Shown here piece after piece: positions 55,404-63,260 of a stretch of 64,000 bases of DNA. The notes under the pieces were generated by a model, which was not told the DNA's origin, made no database searches, and saw nothing but the letters and a program-made list of their open reading frames with translations. Every line of letters begins with the position of its first letter. The first letter of the stretch is position 1. Source of the DNA: a virus; IMG/VR virus record IMGVR_UViG_3300047564_005910, positions 48,317 through 112,316 of that record. One strand, given 5' to 3'. The translations under genes and the position numbers were made by a program.

Positions 55404-55889
55404 ATGCATTTTAAAGAGTTTCCGGAAAGCCGTATTTGCGTAATAGATTTTAAACCTGTATTATTAAAAGCAATAAAAAACGCTCAAGGTTTTTGTAAAA
55501 AGTCTAATTTAATTTTTGATCTAAAAAATAAAGACATTAAAAAGCTTCTTAGTCATTTTATTATTAATGATTTTTGTAGTGTTTACTCTCGTACTAAGAC
55601 GTCGTATATAAAAATATTTGGAGTATATAAAACTGATATTAACGAAGAATATCAAAAAATATTTGACAAAATATTGTCAGTGTTACCTATACCGTACTGT
55701 GTAATTGAAAACATGGATCACCCAGATACAAAATACGCAGCTATTAACAAAATTAATCAGGATAAAAATAATTACCGGCAGCTTAAGCGTTTTGCAAATA
55801 ATAACGGATTAACTAAACTACAAGAAAATTTAACTAAACAAAATATTTTTTTCGGTGGAACAGTTGATTTTTCACGTTCACTCGAATAA
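55404..55889 (+). CDS. Unknown protein
   Basis: 161 residues, ATG two bases after the previous stop. The mixed alpha/beta pattern (RICVIDFKPVLLKAIKNAQ near the start; YIKIFGVYKTD in the middle) shows no recognised motif, signal peptide or membrane segment. Probably co-transcribed with the zinc-ribbon gene. Confidence 0.5.
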   Translation: MHFKEFPESRICVIDFKPVLLKAIKNAQGFCKKSNLIFDLKNKDIKKLLSHFIINDFCSVYSRTKTSYIKIFGVYKTDINEEYQKIFDKILSVLPIPYCVIENMDHPDTKYAAINKINQDKNNYRQLKRFANNNGLTKLQENLTKQNIFFGGTVDFSRSLE

Positions 55890-55949
55890 AAGTATTAAAG
55901 ACTTTTGAGCCCCCCAATACCATCAGATAACTTTTTACGCTAATAGAGA

Positions 55950-55956
55950 TTAAATA
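55950..55956 (+). promoter_or_regulatory. Late-promoter-like box upstream of the Gln-rich gene
   Basis: TTAAATA ending 6 bases before the ATG at 55963; same spacing as at 53916, 56238 and 60525. Confidence 0.45.
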
Positions 55957-55962
55957 CATTAT

Positions 55963-56211
55963 ATGAAATTTGACGAGCTTTATAAATCTTTAACAGAAGC
56001 CTATCCTATGGCTCCTAATCCAAATCTTCCTAAACAACAACAAGGGCAACCTAATCAGCAACAACCTAATCAGCAGCCTAATCAACAACAGACTCAACAG
56101 CCTAATCAACAACAGGGTGGGGTTGATCAGACAGTATTGGATGAGTTAGCTAAAGCCCAGAATCCGCAAGCTGTATTGCAAATTTTACAACAAAAGCTTG
56201 GGGTTAAGTAG
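55963..56211 (+). CDS. Gln/Asn/Pro-rich small internal-head-type protein
   Basis: 82 residues. The leader MKFDELYKSLTEA ends in L10-T11-E12 then A, a good match to the T4 prohead-protease site (L/I-x-E then A/G/S), so residues 1-12 look like a capsid-targeting sequence. Then a low-complexity Pro-Asn-Gln-Gln tract (about 25-52) and a short C-terminal domain (about 55-82). Small, polar and late: fits an internal head protein, but this is inference. Confidence 0.6.
   Translation: MKFDELYKSLTEAYPMAPNPNLPKQQQGQPNQQQPNQQPNQQQTQQPNQQQGGVDQTVLDELAKAQNPQAVLQILQQKLGVK
56017..56119 (+). repeat. CAA/CAG-rich imperfect repeat tract coding Pro-Asn-Gln-Gln
   Basis: A low-complexity tract of variable CCTAATCAGCAA-type units inside the 82-residue gene. 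The varied codons suggest protein-level selection rather than simple DNA slippage. Confidence 0.5.
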
Positions 56212-56223
56212 TTTTTAGTATAC

Positions 56224-56230
56224 ATAAATA
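56224..56230 (+). promoter_or_regulatory. Late-promoter-like box upstream of the ligase-like gene
   Basis: ATAAATA (preceded by C) 7 bases before the ATG at 56238. Confidence 0.5.
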
Positions 56231-56237
56231 TAAATGT

Positions 56238-57488
56238 ATGCTACTCGAGAAAGCGTTTAATTCTTTCTATAAAGAAAATGTTAACACCTACCTGCTTGAA
56301 AAAGCCGGGATTGTTAAACATTTAACACATCTGGAAGAATTAATACTTACCCAACGAGCAATGGGGGTTGAAGTAGCTGTCAACTTTATAAAGGTTTTAC
56401 TCGATACACTTGAAGGTGGTACTGATCAAAGAGTAATTACCACTATTAAGTACGACGGTGCACCAGCAATAATTGCTGGTATTAATCCAGATAATAATCG
56501 CTTTTTTGTATCTACAAAAAGTATTGCCAATGTAAAGCCAAAAATAAACTATACTGCCCAAGATATTGTTAACAATCACGGAAACGCACCTGGGTTAGCA
56601 GAGAAACTTAAAATGGCCTTACAGTATCTCCCTGAAGTTATAAAACAAGGCATCTACCAATGTGATTTTATGTTTGACCCGGGAACACTTTATACTGTCG
56701 AACATGAAGGTGAGAAACTTTTAGCATTTAAACCGAACACAATTGTTTATACCTTTCCGTATGATAGTGAAGCGGCTCAAGAGATACTCAAAGCAAAAAT
56801 AGGGGTTATTTTTCATACAAAGTATGAAGGTGCACCAAGTCAAGGTCTTACATCAGGTGGTGTTGTTAATGTTAATGAATTTAATAAATCTTCAAACGTT
56901 TGGTTTGACGATGCTCAATTTAAAAACGTCTCCGGTGCTGTTACACTTACAAAAAAAGAAAAGACCGGTATTAATGAAACTCTTAAAAATATAATTTCAA
57001 TTAGCCGCACTGTAAATTGGGATAAGTTACCACCGGATTTTTATAGTAACGCAAATACTTTTATTAATACCCTTATAAGACAAGGTAAGTTTGTTGATGA
57101 CCCGGTGGAAGGGTATGACAGTATTGTTAAATGGATTGGTGAGAGGTATGATAAAGATACGTCAGTACTTAAAACCGACAAGGGCCGGGAACGTAAATTA
57201 CAGCAAAAAGAAGAAGAAATGAAAACCCTTAAGGTACATAAAAAAGATATTTTAAGTATTTTTAGTATAACAAAAAAATTAGCTGAAATAAAAATTCTCT
57301 TTATTCAAAAATATAACGCAGCCATACATACAAGACATTTTATAGCGGAACCTAATGGTGATCTAAAGGTTACCGCTCCGGAGGGCTATGTTGCAATTGA
57401 CCAAGAGGGGAACATGATTAAACTTGTTGACAGGTTAGAATTTTCCCGTGCTAATTTTGCTGTAACAAAAGGAGAAAAGTTTAAGTGA
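56238..57488 (+). CDS. Nucleotidyltransferase/ligase-like protein (KxDG motif, DUF6267-type)
   Basis: 416 residues. The KYDGAPA segment (K71-Y-D-G) resembles motif I of covalent nucleotidyltransferases (DNA/RNA ligases, capping enzymes), with a following FKPNTIVYTFP strand like a later ligase motif. It resembles the phage DUF6267 group, whose chemistry I do not know to be established. The N-terminal 21 residues end in L-L-E then K and look like a capsid-targeting leader. The stop overlaps the GTG start of the next gene. A role as a head-packaged enzyme is possible. Confidence 0.55.
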   Translation: MLLEKAFNSFYKENVNTYLLEKAGIVKHLTHLEELILTQRAMGVEVAVNFIKVLLDTLEGGTDQRVITTIKYDGAPAIIAGINPDNNRFFVSTKSIANVKPKINYTAQDIVNNHGNAPGLAEKLKMALQYLPEVIKQGIYQCDFMFDPGTLYTVEHEGEKLLAFKPNTIVYTFPYDSEAAQEILKAKIGVIFHTKYEGAPSQGLTSGGVVNVNEFNKSSNVWFDDAQFKNVSGAVTLTKKEKTGINETLKNIISISRTVNWDKLPPDFYSNANTFINTLIRQGKFVDDPVEGYDSIVKWIGERYDKDTSVLKTDKGRERKLQQKEEEMKTLKVHKKDILSIFSITKKLAEIKILFIQKYNAAIHTRHFIAEPNGDLKVTAPEGYVAIDQEGNMIKLVDRLEFSRANFAVTKGEKFK

Positions 57489-58111
57489 AATCCTTTTATT
57501 CTTTCTTTTTTGAAAACGAACAAACTGGTAAAACAATAGTTATTTTTCCAGGCGGTTTTCATCCTTTTCATAAAGGGCATAAGAGTATATACGACAATAT
57601 TGTAAAAACATTTCCAAATGCGGACAAGTATATTGCTATTGCTGATTTTACAAAAGATCGTCCATTTACCGCGGACGAAAAAAAGCTTATAATATCTTCA
57701 ACGGGTATTGATCCTAACGCAGTACGAGTTGTAAAAAGCCCGTTTAAAGCAGAAGAAATTTTATCTCGATATAACCCTGAGAAGGATACAGCAATATTTG
57801 CTATGAGCGAAAAAGAAAAGCAAGACCCTAAAAAAGCTTCTTTCTTTAACCCGTTTAAGAAAGACGGATCACCTGCTTATTTTCAGCAGTATCAAACAAG
57901 TACACCATTACAGCCATTCGGTAAGCATGGTTATATATATGTATTCCCAACAATTGATTTTAAGCTTCTCGGTAAATCGTTTCGTAGTGCTAGTGAATTA
58001 AGGCAGTATTATCAAAGCCTTAATGACGAACAAAAAATGTCTCTACTAAAAGACATGTATATAAGCAATCAAGAACAAATTAAGAAAATATTTGACGAAA
58101 GATTGATATAA
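57485..58111 (+). CDS. Nucleotidylyltransferase-like protein (HxGH superfamily, NMNAT/CTP-type)
   Basis: 208 residues, starting at GTG within the overlap GTGA with the ligase-like stop. GGFHPFHKGH (23-32) is the HxGH-type signature of nucleotidylyl transferases, and a SFRSASELRQYY segment in the C-terminal part stands where NMNAT/CCT enzymes have their second motif. This class joins a nucleotide to a phosphate acceptor such as NMN. The leader MKSFYSFFFE resembles the capsid-targeting type. Substrate unknown; related NadR-like kinases (35240, 59875) raise NAD metabolism as one possibility. Confidence 0.6.
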   Translation: MKSFYSFFFENEQTGKTIVIFPGGFHPFHKGHKSIYDNIVKTFPNADKYIAIADFTKDRPFTADEKKLIISSTGIDPNAVRVVKSPFKAEEILSRYNPEKDTAIFAMSEKEKQDPKKASFFNPFKKDGSPAYFQQYQTSTPLQPFGKHGYIYVFPTIDFKLLGKSFRSASELRQYYQSLNDEQKMSLLKDMYISNQEQIKKIFDERLI

Positions 58112-58153
58112 TAGTTGAAATTAGGTATTCCGGAATATATCATATTGGTATAT

Positions 58154-58471
58154 ATGAGTACAACCATTTTATATCCGGCTGACGAAAGTAGTACCAGTCA
58201 GCATTCAATCCCGTTTTCAAAAGATGAAATTAACTTAATTATTGAGTGTTTATTATTTTCATCATCAGTAAACATCGGGGCAGATTGGCAAGAAGATGAT
58301 TTTTTAAAAATGTTAACGCTTGCTAAAAAAATTAAAAAGATTATTAGCAAAATTGATCTTAAAAACCTTATGCTCTATAAAGAAGAAAATTACGAAGATA
58401 ATTGGACTGAAGAGCTATGTAAAGAATTTGGTAAAGATATTCAACAGGAAGTAGAGCTAAATAAAGCCTAA
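58154..58471 (+). CDS. Unknown small protein before queD
   Basis: 105 residues from the ATG at 58154, which is preferred over an in-frame TTG at 58115. Mostly helical and acidic, no known motif or membrane segment. The stop overlaps the queD start by one base, so it is translated with queD and might support the same pathway; this is only a positional hint. Confidence 0.5.
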   Translation: MSTTILYPADESSTSQHSIPFSKDEINLIIECLLFSSSVNIGADWQEDDFLKMLTLAKKIKKIISKIDLKNLMLYKEENYEDNWTEELCKEFGKDIQQEVELNKA

Positions 58472-58917
58472 TGATAACATTCGAATCAACAAAAATAATT
58501 GAGCTAGGCTCATGTGCATTTCGTCAATGGCGAGCAGAAGGTACTCACTGCAAGTATGTACATGGTTATCAATTAAAAGCTAAATTCTGGTTCGGGTGCA
58601 CCGGTTTAGATGATAAAAACTGGGTCATTAATTTTGGTGGCTTAAAAGAAGTTAAAAGGTTATTACAAGATCAGTTTGATCATACGCTCTGTATAGCGGC
58701 AGATGACCCTCTACTTAATATCTTTAAAGATCTTTACGAAAGAGGTGGGTGCCAGCTTCGTATCATGGATGGTGTCGGTATTGAGAAAACTGCTGAGTGG
58801 TGCTATAAAAACGTTGACCCCATGATAAGGTCAATGTCAGTAGGACGTTGCTGGGTTAATAAAGTTGAAGTTTGGGAACACGATTTAAATAGTGCAATTT
58901 ATGAAAGATCAGCTTGA
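58471..58917 (+). CDS. queD: 6-carboxy-tetrahydropterin synthase-like QueD, unusual zinc site
   Basis: 148 residues of the T-fold. It should convert dihydroneopterin triphosphate (FolE product) to carboxytetrahydropterin. The catalytic C27, D70-H71 and E136 line up with E. coli QueD. However, the zinc triad is changed: the AAH histidine is replaced within GSCAFRQW, and the second His of HGH is Y33 (HGY), leaving H31; H26 might compensate. A CAFRQWRA...HGY subgroup exists, to my memory, in proteobacteria and phages. Followed by a membrane protein, queE and a kinase in one transcript. Confidence 0.8.
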   Translation: MITFESTKIIELGSCAFRQWRAEGTHCKYVHGYQLKAKFWFGCTGLDDKNWVINFGGLKEVKRLLQDQFDHTLCIAADDPLLNIFKDLYERGGCQLRIMDGVGIEKTAEWCYKNVDPMIRSMSVGRCWVNKVEVWEHDLNSAIYERSA

Positions 58918-59110
58918 AATTATTAATGCCAAATTTGAAAAGGTGATGCCTAAAAATGATAAGGGCGGATTTTGGGGCGGCTTATGGCAGTTTTTATCTC
59001 TTGTATCTATACTTATCTTTTGCGCTTTTTACGTTCTTTTTTTAAACCCACTTGGATGGCTGAGCATTGTAATAATGTCATTAGTCTATAAATTTATTAT
59101 CGGGAGTTAA
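58901..59110 (+). CDS. Small membrane protein between queD and queE
   Basis: About 69 residues from ATG 58901, inside the queD end; an in-frame GTG at 58892 is possible. After a polar 25-residue start come two hydrophobic segments (about 31-46 and 50-66) rich in Leu, Ile, Val and Phe, so probably two membrane helices joined by a short NPLG turn. No family recognised. It is in the QueD-QueE transcript (3 bases before queE). Confidence 0.5.
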   Translation: MKDQLEIINAKFEKVMPKNDKGGFWGGLWQFLSLVSILIFCAFYVLFLNPLGWLSIVIMSLVYKFIIGS

Positions 59111-59113
59111 TTT

Positions 59114-59872
59114 ATGATAGATAACAATAAAGAAACATTGTTCCTTTCTGACGATTTAGTATTTTATACTATTGAAGGTGAAGGAGAGTTCATTGGGCAG
59201 CCGTCGGTGTTTATGCGATTAGCTATGTGTAATTTGACATGTATTGGTTTTGCGTCGCCTGATTCACCTAACGGTTGTGATTCATTTGTGTCGTGGTCTG
59301 TAAAAAATAAAAAGACATTTACTGAGATCTTTCAAATGATGGAAAATAACAATTACGTAGAACACCTTCGTAATAGAGCAATATTAAAATTAACCGGTGG
59401 GGAGCCCCTTATTCAAGAAAAGCAGCTTCTTAAATTTATTGAAGCCTTTATTGAGAGATATAATTTTACCCCTCGTATTGATTTTGAAACTAACGCAACA
59501 CTGATACCTTCTGAACGGTGGCGCTCAATTTTTAATGCAACGTTTACTACATCCCCTAAGCTGTCCACTAACGGGGACCCAGAAGAGAAGTCTTATAAAC
59601 CGGAAGTACTCCGCTGGCATGTCGAGCATGGTTCGGGGTTTAAGTTTGTTATTACTTCTGATAGAGATATAGAGGAGATTTGGAAAAAGTACGTTGATGA
59701 CGACCAAGGTATAAATGTGCCGTTATTTCGTATATGGTTTATGCCATGTTGCGGCTCACGTAAAGAGCATATTGAAAATGCAGCAGCTGTTGCTGAATAT
59801 GCTAAGTCAATGCACGTGAATTTTTCTCCAAGATTACAGCTAGTAATTTGGGATAAAGCGCTTAAAGTATAA
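59114..59872 (+). CDS. queE: 7-carboxy-7-deazaguanine synthase QueE (radical SAM)
   Basis: 252 residues. Converts carboxytetrahydropterin to CDG with SAM and a 4Fe-4S cluster. The N-terminal YTIEGEGEFIGQPSVFMRL and TGGEP (94-98), plus the TSPKLS motif, fit QueE. The cluster cysteines are C39, C43 and C55: C-x3-C-x11-C, not the usual C-x3-C-x2-C, so the loop has an insertion like that known in some QueE (for example C-x14-C-x2-C). Two bases before the kinase gene. Confidence 0.9.
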   Translation: MIDNNKETLFLSDDLVFYTIEGEGEFIGQPSVFMRLAMCNLTCIGFASPDSPNGCDSFVSWSVKNKKTFTEIFQMMENNNYVEHLRNRAILKLTGGEPLIQEKQLLKFIEAFIERYNFTPRIDFETNATLIPSERWRSIFNATFTTSPKLSTNGDPEEKSYKPEVLRWHVEHGSGFKFVITSDRDIEEIWKKYVDDDQGINVPLFRIWFMPCCGSRKEHIENAAAVAEYAKSMHVNFSPRLQLVIWDKALKV

Positions 59873-59874
59873 TA

Positions 59875-60504
59875 ATGAAAATTGCTTTTATTGGTACACA
59901 TTGTAACGGAAAAACTTCTCTTATAGAAGAATTTTTGCAAAAATGGCCTATGTACAAGCGGCCTGAAAAAACATATAGAGAACTTCTTAAAGAGAAAAAA
60001 GTAACAAATAATAAAGAAGGAACTGAAGAAAGTCAAAAAGCTATTTTAAACGCTCTCATCGATGAAATACAAGAAGCTGTTGCGACCGGGGATAAAGACA
60101 TTGTTTTCGATCGCTGTGTAATCGATAATATCGTTTACTCTCTTTGGTTAAACGAAAATAATAAAGTTAGTGATCAATTTATAATGGATTCAAAATTCTT
60201 AGCATTGCAAAGTTTAAAAATGTTAGATATTATATTTTATTTGCCGTTAAGAGAAGAAATTAAAATTACTGAAAAAGAAACTAGAGAAACTGATCCATCT
60301 TATCGAAAAGAGATTGATAATATTTTTAATGCTTTAGTACAGACATATGAAAAAAATACCGGTGCTTTCTTCCCTCTAGAAGATTGTCCTGCAGTCATAA
60401 GACTTGAAGGTCCTCCTGATTTAAGATGTCAACAAATACAGCTTTATCTAAAAGAAACAGGTCAAGTATATAGCGAAACCGACGGATCCTTACTTTATGT
60501 ATAA
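59875..60504 (+). CDS. P-loop kinase/ATPase (AAA_28, NadR-kinase-like), paired with queE
   Basis: 209 residues. Walker A GTHCNGKTS (7-15), then DRCVIDNIVY (about 82-91), the same motif as DRCILDGYVY in the kinase at 35240-35788. Both are near deazaguanine genes (this one 2 bases after queE), which suggests paralogues with related substrates. Unlike the other copy it is in the QueD-QueE transcript. The substrate is unknown. Confidence 0.7.
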   Translation: MKIAFIGTHCNGKTSLIEEFLQKWPMYKRPEKTYRELLKEKKVTNNKEGTEESQKAILNALIDEIQEAVATGDKDIVFDRCVIDNIVYSLWLNENNKVSDQFIMDSKFLALQSLKMLDIIFYLPLREEIKITEKETRETDPSYRKEIDNIFNALVQTYEKNTGAFFPLEDCPAVIRLEGPPDLRCQQIQLYLKETGQVYSETDGSLLYV

Positions 60505-60510
60505 AAAGCA

Positions 60511-60517
60511 TTAAATA
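60511..60517 (+). promoter_or_regulatory. Late-promoter-like box upstream of the 477-residue gene
   Basis: TTAAATA, 7 bases before the ATG at 60525, in the gap after the kinase gene. Confidence 0.45.
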
Positions 60518-60524
60518 TTATAGA

Positions 60525-61958
60525 ATGTTTAATTTTAATGCCATTGTTGATACAATTATACTTGAAGCGCAAGCAAATACAAAACTCGGACAAGTTATCT
60601 CCAATCCACCTTTTTTAGGGTTATTCGATGTTTATAAAGCTACCTTTGGTATTGATTTGGCAAATGATCCAAATTTAGAAACAGCATTAAACCTTGTTTT
60701 AACTAGTGGTCAGCGTATTGCAAGTAGAGATGTACTTGCACCGGCAATACCTATAATGGATGCTTTTGAAGGAGTACACACGTACCTTGTCGGTCAAAAT
60801 AGTTATAACCTTAAAACAAAAACTGATTTAGATAGTTTTTTAGAAGAAATACAAACTGCTAAAAACAATAGTACAGATTGGTCAAAAATCGAAAGCATTG
60901 TTAATACCGCTATAACAAATATTAAAAACGTACAAACTTCAGACCCGTTAGATTACAGGCCATCGTCCCCGAAAACCGCAGCTGCACATAGAACACTAAC
61001 ATCTGAATTTGACAAACTCTCTCAAACGGCCGTTGAGCAGTTAGGAAGAGACACGATACAAAACGCTATACAAAAAATAATTACAAAACGTGTTTCAGTA
61101 TCGAATAGAATATTAGCTGGTAAAGGTATTCGTAAACCGTTTCAATCAACATTATTAATACCGTTATTTGACTATTATAAAAATTATACAACAGGCGGCG
61201 GTATAATTTATGACAAAATACCGGGAGATTTTAAAGACGCTGTAGATCAATTATCTATAGACAAAATTATAAATGTAGCAATTTTGTCAGGAGAGTATTA
61301 TCTTTCCCTTCTTAGAAAGCAAATGGCTGCAGCTGGTCAACAGCAACAAGTACAGCAAAACAAACAGCAGCAAAATAAAAATATACGTGCAAATGTTGGT
61401 AGAAGTCAGGCAGGTAACCAGTCGAGTGGTTTCAAGGCCTGGGCTCAAAGCCCGCAAGGGCAGGGTCCTACTGTTGCTGCAGCTCCTGCCGGAGCTCCTC
61501 CTTCACCTGTAAATGCTAGCTTATTAACGTTTGATGACTACGCTAGAGAGCTTTTAGGGGAAGCAAACCCACAAAGAGGTCTTACGAAAGATGTTTATGA
61601 CGGTACAGCTCGAGCAATTGGTACCGCCCGCTTATCAGACTTTGTTTTGTTTATTAAAGAAGGTAAATCATTATGGCTACCCGAAACTCAACAACAGCAA
61701 GGTCAACAACAAACTCAACAGCAACAAGGGCAGCAACAAACACAACAACGCCAATCTGGCCCTGTAATTTATAATTTAGAAACTATCAGTAAGGACACAT
61801 CAAAAGAAGCTCAAGCCCTCTATACAGCTCTTAGAAGTATGGCTTATTACACCAGGGAGACATCTGGTTTTGGTTACCGATCTCAACAACTAGGTAAAGC
61901 TATGGGATCATTAGCACAAGTGGGCGGTGCCAAACTTTATGGAGGCCCAGGAACATAA
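60525..61958 (+). CDS. Gln-rich putative internal head protein
   Basis: 477 residues. The leader MFNFNAIVDTIILEAQ contains I12-L13-E14 then A, a good prohead-protease-type site. The body (about 20-265) is helical; about 265-300 and 385-420 are Gln-rich low-complexity tracts (QQQ, GQQQTQQ). No enzyme motif was seen. The leader, the late box and the neighbours suggest a protein packaged in the head. Confidence 0.55.
   Translation: MFNFNAIVDTIILEAQANTKLGQVISNPPFLGLFDVYKATFGIDLANDPNLETALNLVLTSGQRIASRDVLAPAIPIMDAFEGVHTYLVGQNSYNLKTKTDLDSFLEEIQTAKNNSTDWSKIESIVNTAITNIKNVQTSDPLDYRPSSPKTAAAHRTLTSEFDKLSQTAVEQLGRDTIQNAIQKIITKRVSVSNRILAGKGIRKPFQSTLLIPLFDYYKNYTTGGGIIYDKIPGDFKDAVDQLSIDKIINVAILSGEYYLSLLRKQMAAAGQQQQVQQNKQQQNKNIRANVGRSQAGNQSSGFKAWAQSPQGQGPTVAAAPAGAPPSPVNASLLTFDDYARELLGEANPQRGLTKDVYDGTARAIGTARLSDFVLFIKEGKSLWLPETQQQQGQQQTQQQQGQQQTQQRQSGPVIYNLETISKDTSKEAQALYTALRSMAYYTRETSGFGYRSQQLGKAMGSLAQVGGAKLYGGPGT
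61684..61760 (+). repeat. CAA/CAG-rich low-complexity tract (poly-Gln)
   Basis: Imperfect repeats of CAACAACAAG-type units coding the second Gln-rich tract of the 477-residue protein, with mixed CAA and CAG codons. Confidence 0.5.
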
Positions 61959-61972
61959 ATAATAAATAAATA
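61955..61972 (+). promoter_or_regulatory. Overlapping late-promoter-like boxes upstream of the 80-residue gene
   Basis: ATAAATA repeats in ATAAATAATAAATAAATA at 61955-61972; the first box would place the transcript start near the ATG at 61974. Confidence 0.5.
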
Positions 61973-61973
61973 T

Positions 61974-62216
61974 ATGAAATCTCAATTTGATACTCTTATA
62001 GAAGGCTTTCTGCCATCAACCATTCGGGTTGTAACAAGAACTCGTTACCCTAAACAAATTCAGTTTTCTGAAGAGTTTATGACAGCAGTTAAAAAAGAGT
62101 ATGCAAGACTTCAAACTGTTACAGAGAGCGGGGAGGAAGGTCAAGCCCCGGTACCGATTAAAAACTATAAAGAAAAGTTTTTAAAAGCGCTTAACTTCTG
62201 TGTGCACACGTTTTAA
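61974..62216 (+). CDS. Small putative internal head protein
   Basis: 80 residues. The leader MKSQFDTLIEGFL contains L8-I9-E10 then G, a full match to the T4 prohead-protease site. The rest is basic then polar, with no recognised domain. It ends 1 base before the convergent primase gene. Confidence 0.55.
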   Translation: MKSQFDTLIEGFLPSTIRVVTRTRYPKQIQFSEEFMTAVKKEYARLQTVTESGEEGQAPVPIKNYKEKFLKALNFCVHTF

Positions 62217-62217
62217 T

Positions 62218-63222
62218 TTATTTTAAGGCTTTGCGGGTTATAGCCTCTAGACCCTTGTAGCTATTTTGTACAAATAATCTCCACGGTACTTCGTCTAACT
62301 GCAGTTTTGTACACATTTCGTTAATATCTTTAAATTTACTAAATTCCTTAGGCCAAATAAAGACTCTTTTCTTTTCATTAATTGTTCTTTTAATACGTTT
62401 ATCCATTTGTTTGTTATCTTTATCGTTATCGTAAACGTATATTACTTCTTTATCGAAATGCTTTTTAAGGAATATCTCCTGTCTTTCAGTTAAAGATGTA
62501 CCTGCCATAGCTACACCGTTCTGTACAAACATTGAGTCTATCGGGCCTTCAAATAAAAATATATAGGGTATATCAGCCTTTATATTATTTTCACCGTACA
62601 ATGTCTTTTCCCCAAATTTAGTAAGATATTTTGGCTGTTGATCTTTATAAAGAGACCTACTCTGATAACATTCAATTTTATTGTCAGTGGAATAAAACGG
62701 TATTATTAGACGGTTTTTATGTACCTTATCTTGCAAAGATATATAAAATGTTTTAGGTTTATTAATAGCTGTAAACAAGCGTCTTTCCTTGCACACGTTT
62801 AAAGCATCTTCAATTACATTATATGAACTCGTGTTAGCATAATATTGACATTGTCTACTATCAAGTAAATCAATACTATCTTCAGGTATTGGTGGTATAT
62901 CTTTTTGTAAGAGCTTTTCTGAAGAAACAGTATTTGTAACAACTACTCCTTCGTAATTAGAAGCTTCCTGTAGGATGGCATATATTGTCTTTTTTGTTAC
63001 CTCTTGTAACCAGTTTATTTCTTTCCAAGACTTTGAACAATTAAAGCAGTAAAAATATCTTTCTTGAGGAAAATAAAATAATCTTTTCTTTTTACCTGCA
63101 GAGTCTCCTTCATTACAAATACAGCATTCTGCGTTGTAGTTACCTTGAAACTTTTTATAGGCAGGCCTTTTACAATACGAGTACAATTGCTGTATTACGT
63201 AACTTTGCGGTAAACCTTCCAC
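62218..63222 (-). CDS. 61: DNA primase gp61
   Basis: 334 residues (T4 gp61: 342). N-terminal zinc site C33/C36 and C59/C62; Toprim core with FLFEGPIDSMF (about 224-234) and VYDNDKD (about 264-270), which hold the metal-binding residues. It makes RNA primers with helicase gp41. In this window it is apart from gp41 (30.8 kb) and is convergent with the 80-residue gene. Confidence 0.9.
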   Translation of the reverse strand: MEGLPQSYVIQQLYSYCKRPAYKKFQGNYNAECCICNEGDSAGKKKRLFYFPQERYFYCFNCSKSWKEINWLQEVTKKTIYAILQEASNYEGVVVTNTVSSEKLLQKDIPPIPEDSIDLLDSRQCQYYANTSSYNVIEDALNVCKERRLFTAINKPKTFYISLQDKVHKNRLIIPFYSTDNKIECYQSRSLYKDQQPKYLTKFGEKTLYGENNIKADIPYIFLFEGPIDSMFVQNGVAMAGTSLTERQEIFLKKHFDKEVIYVYDNDKDNKQMDKRIKRTINEKKRVFIWPKEFSKFKDINEMCTKLQLDEVPWRLFVQNSYKGLEAITRKALK

Positions 63223-63260
63223 AAAGATATTATACCTGAAATATTATTTTTTACAACAGA

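Noticed and set aside
55888-55906. Hairpin after the 161-residue gene as terminator
   Set aside because: Only a 6-bp A/T-rich stem (AAAAGT/ACTTTT) with a 7-base loop and no U-run after it; too weak to call.
59593-60036. A 147-codon open frame on the minus strand over queE
   Set aside because: It lies opposite queE and the kinase gene, which have clear family motifs; hydrophobic, Ser-rich chance frame.
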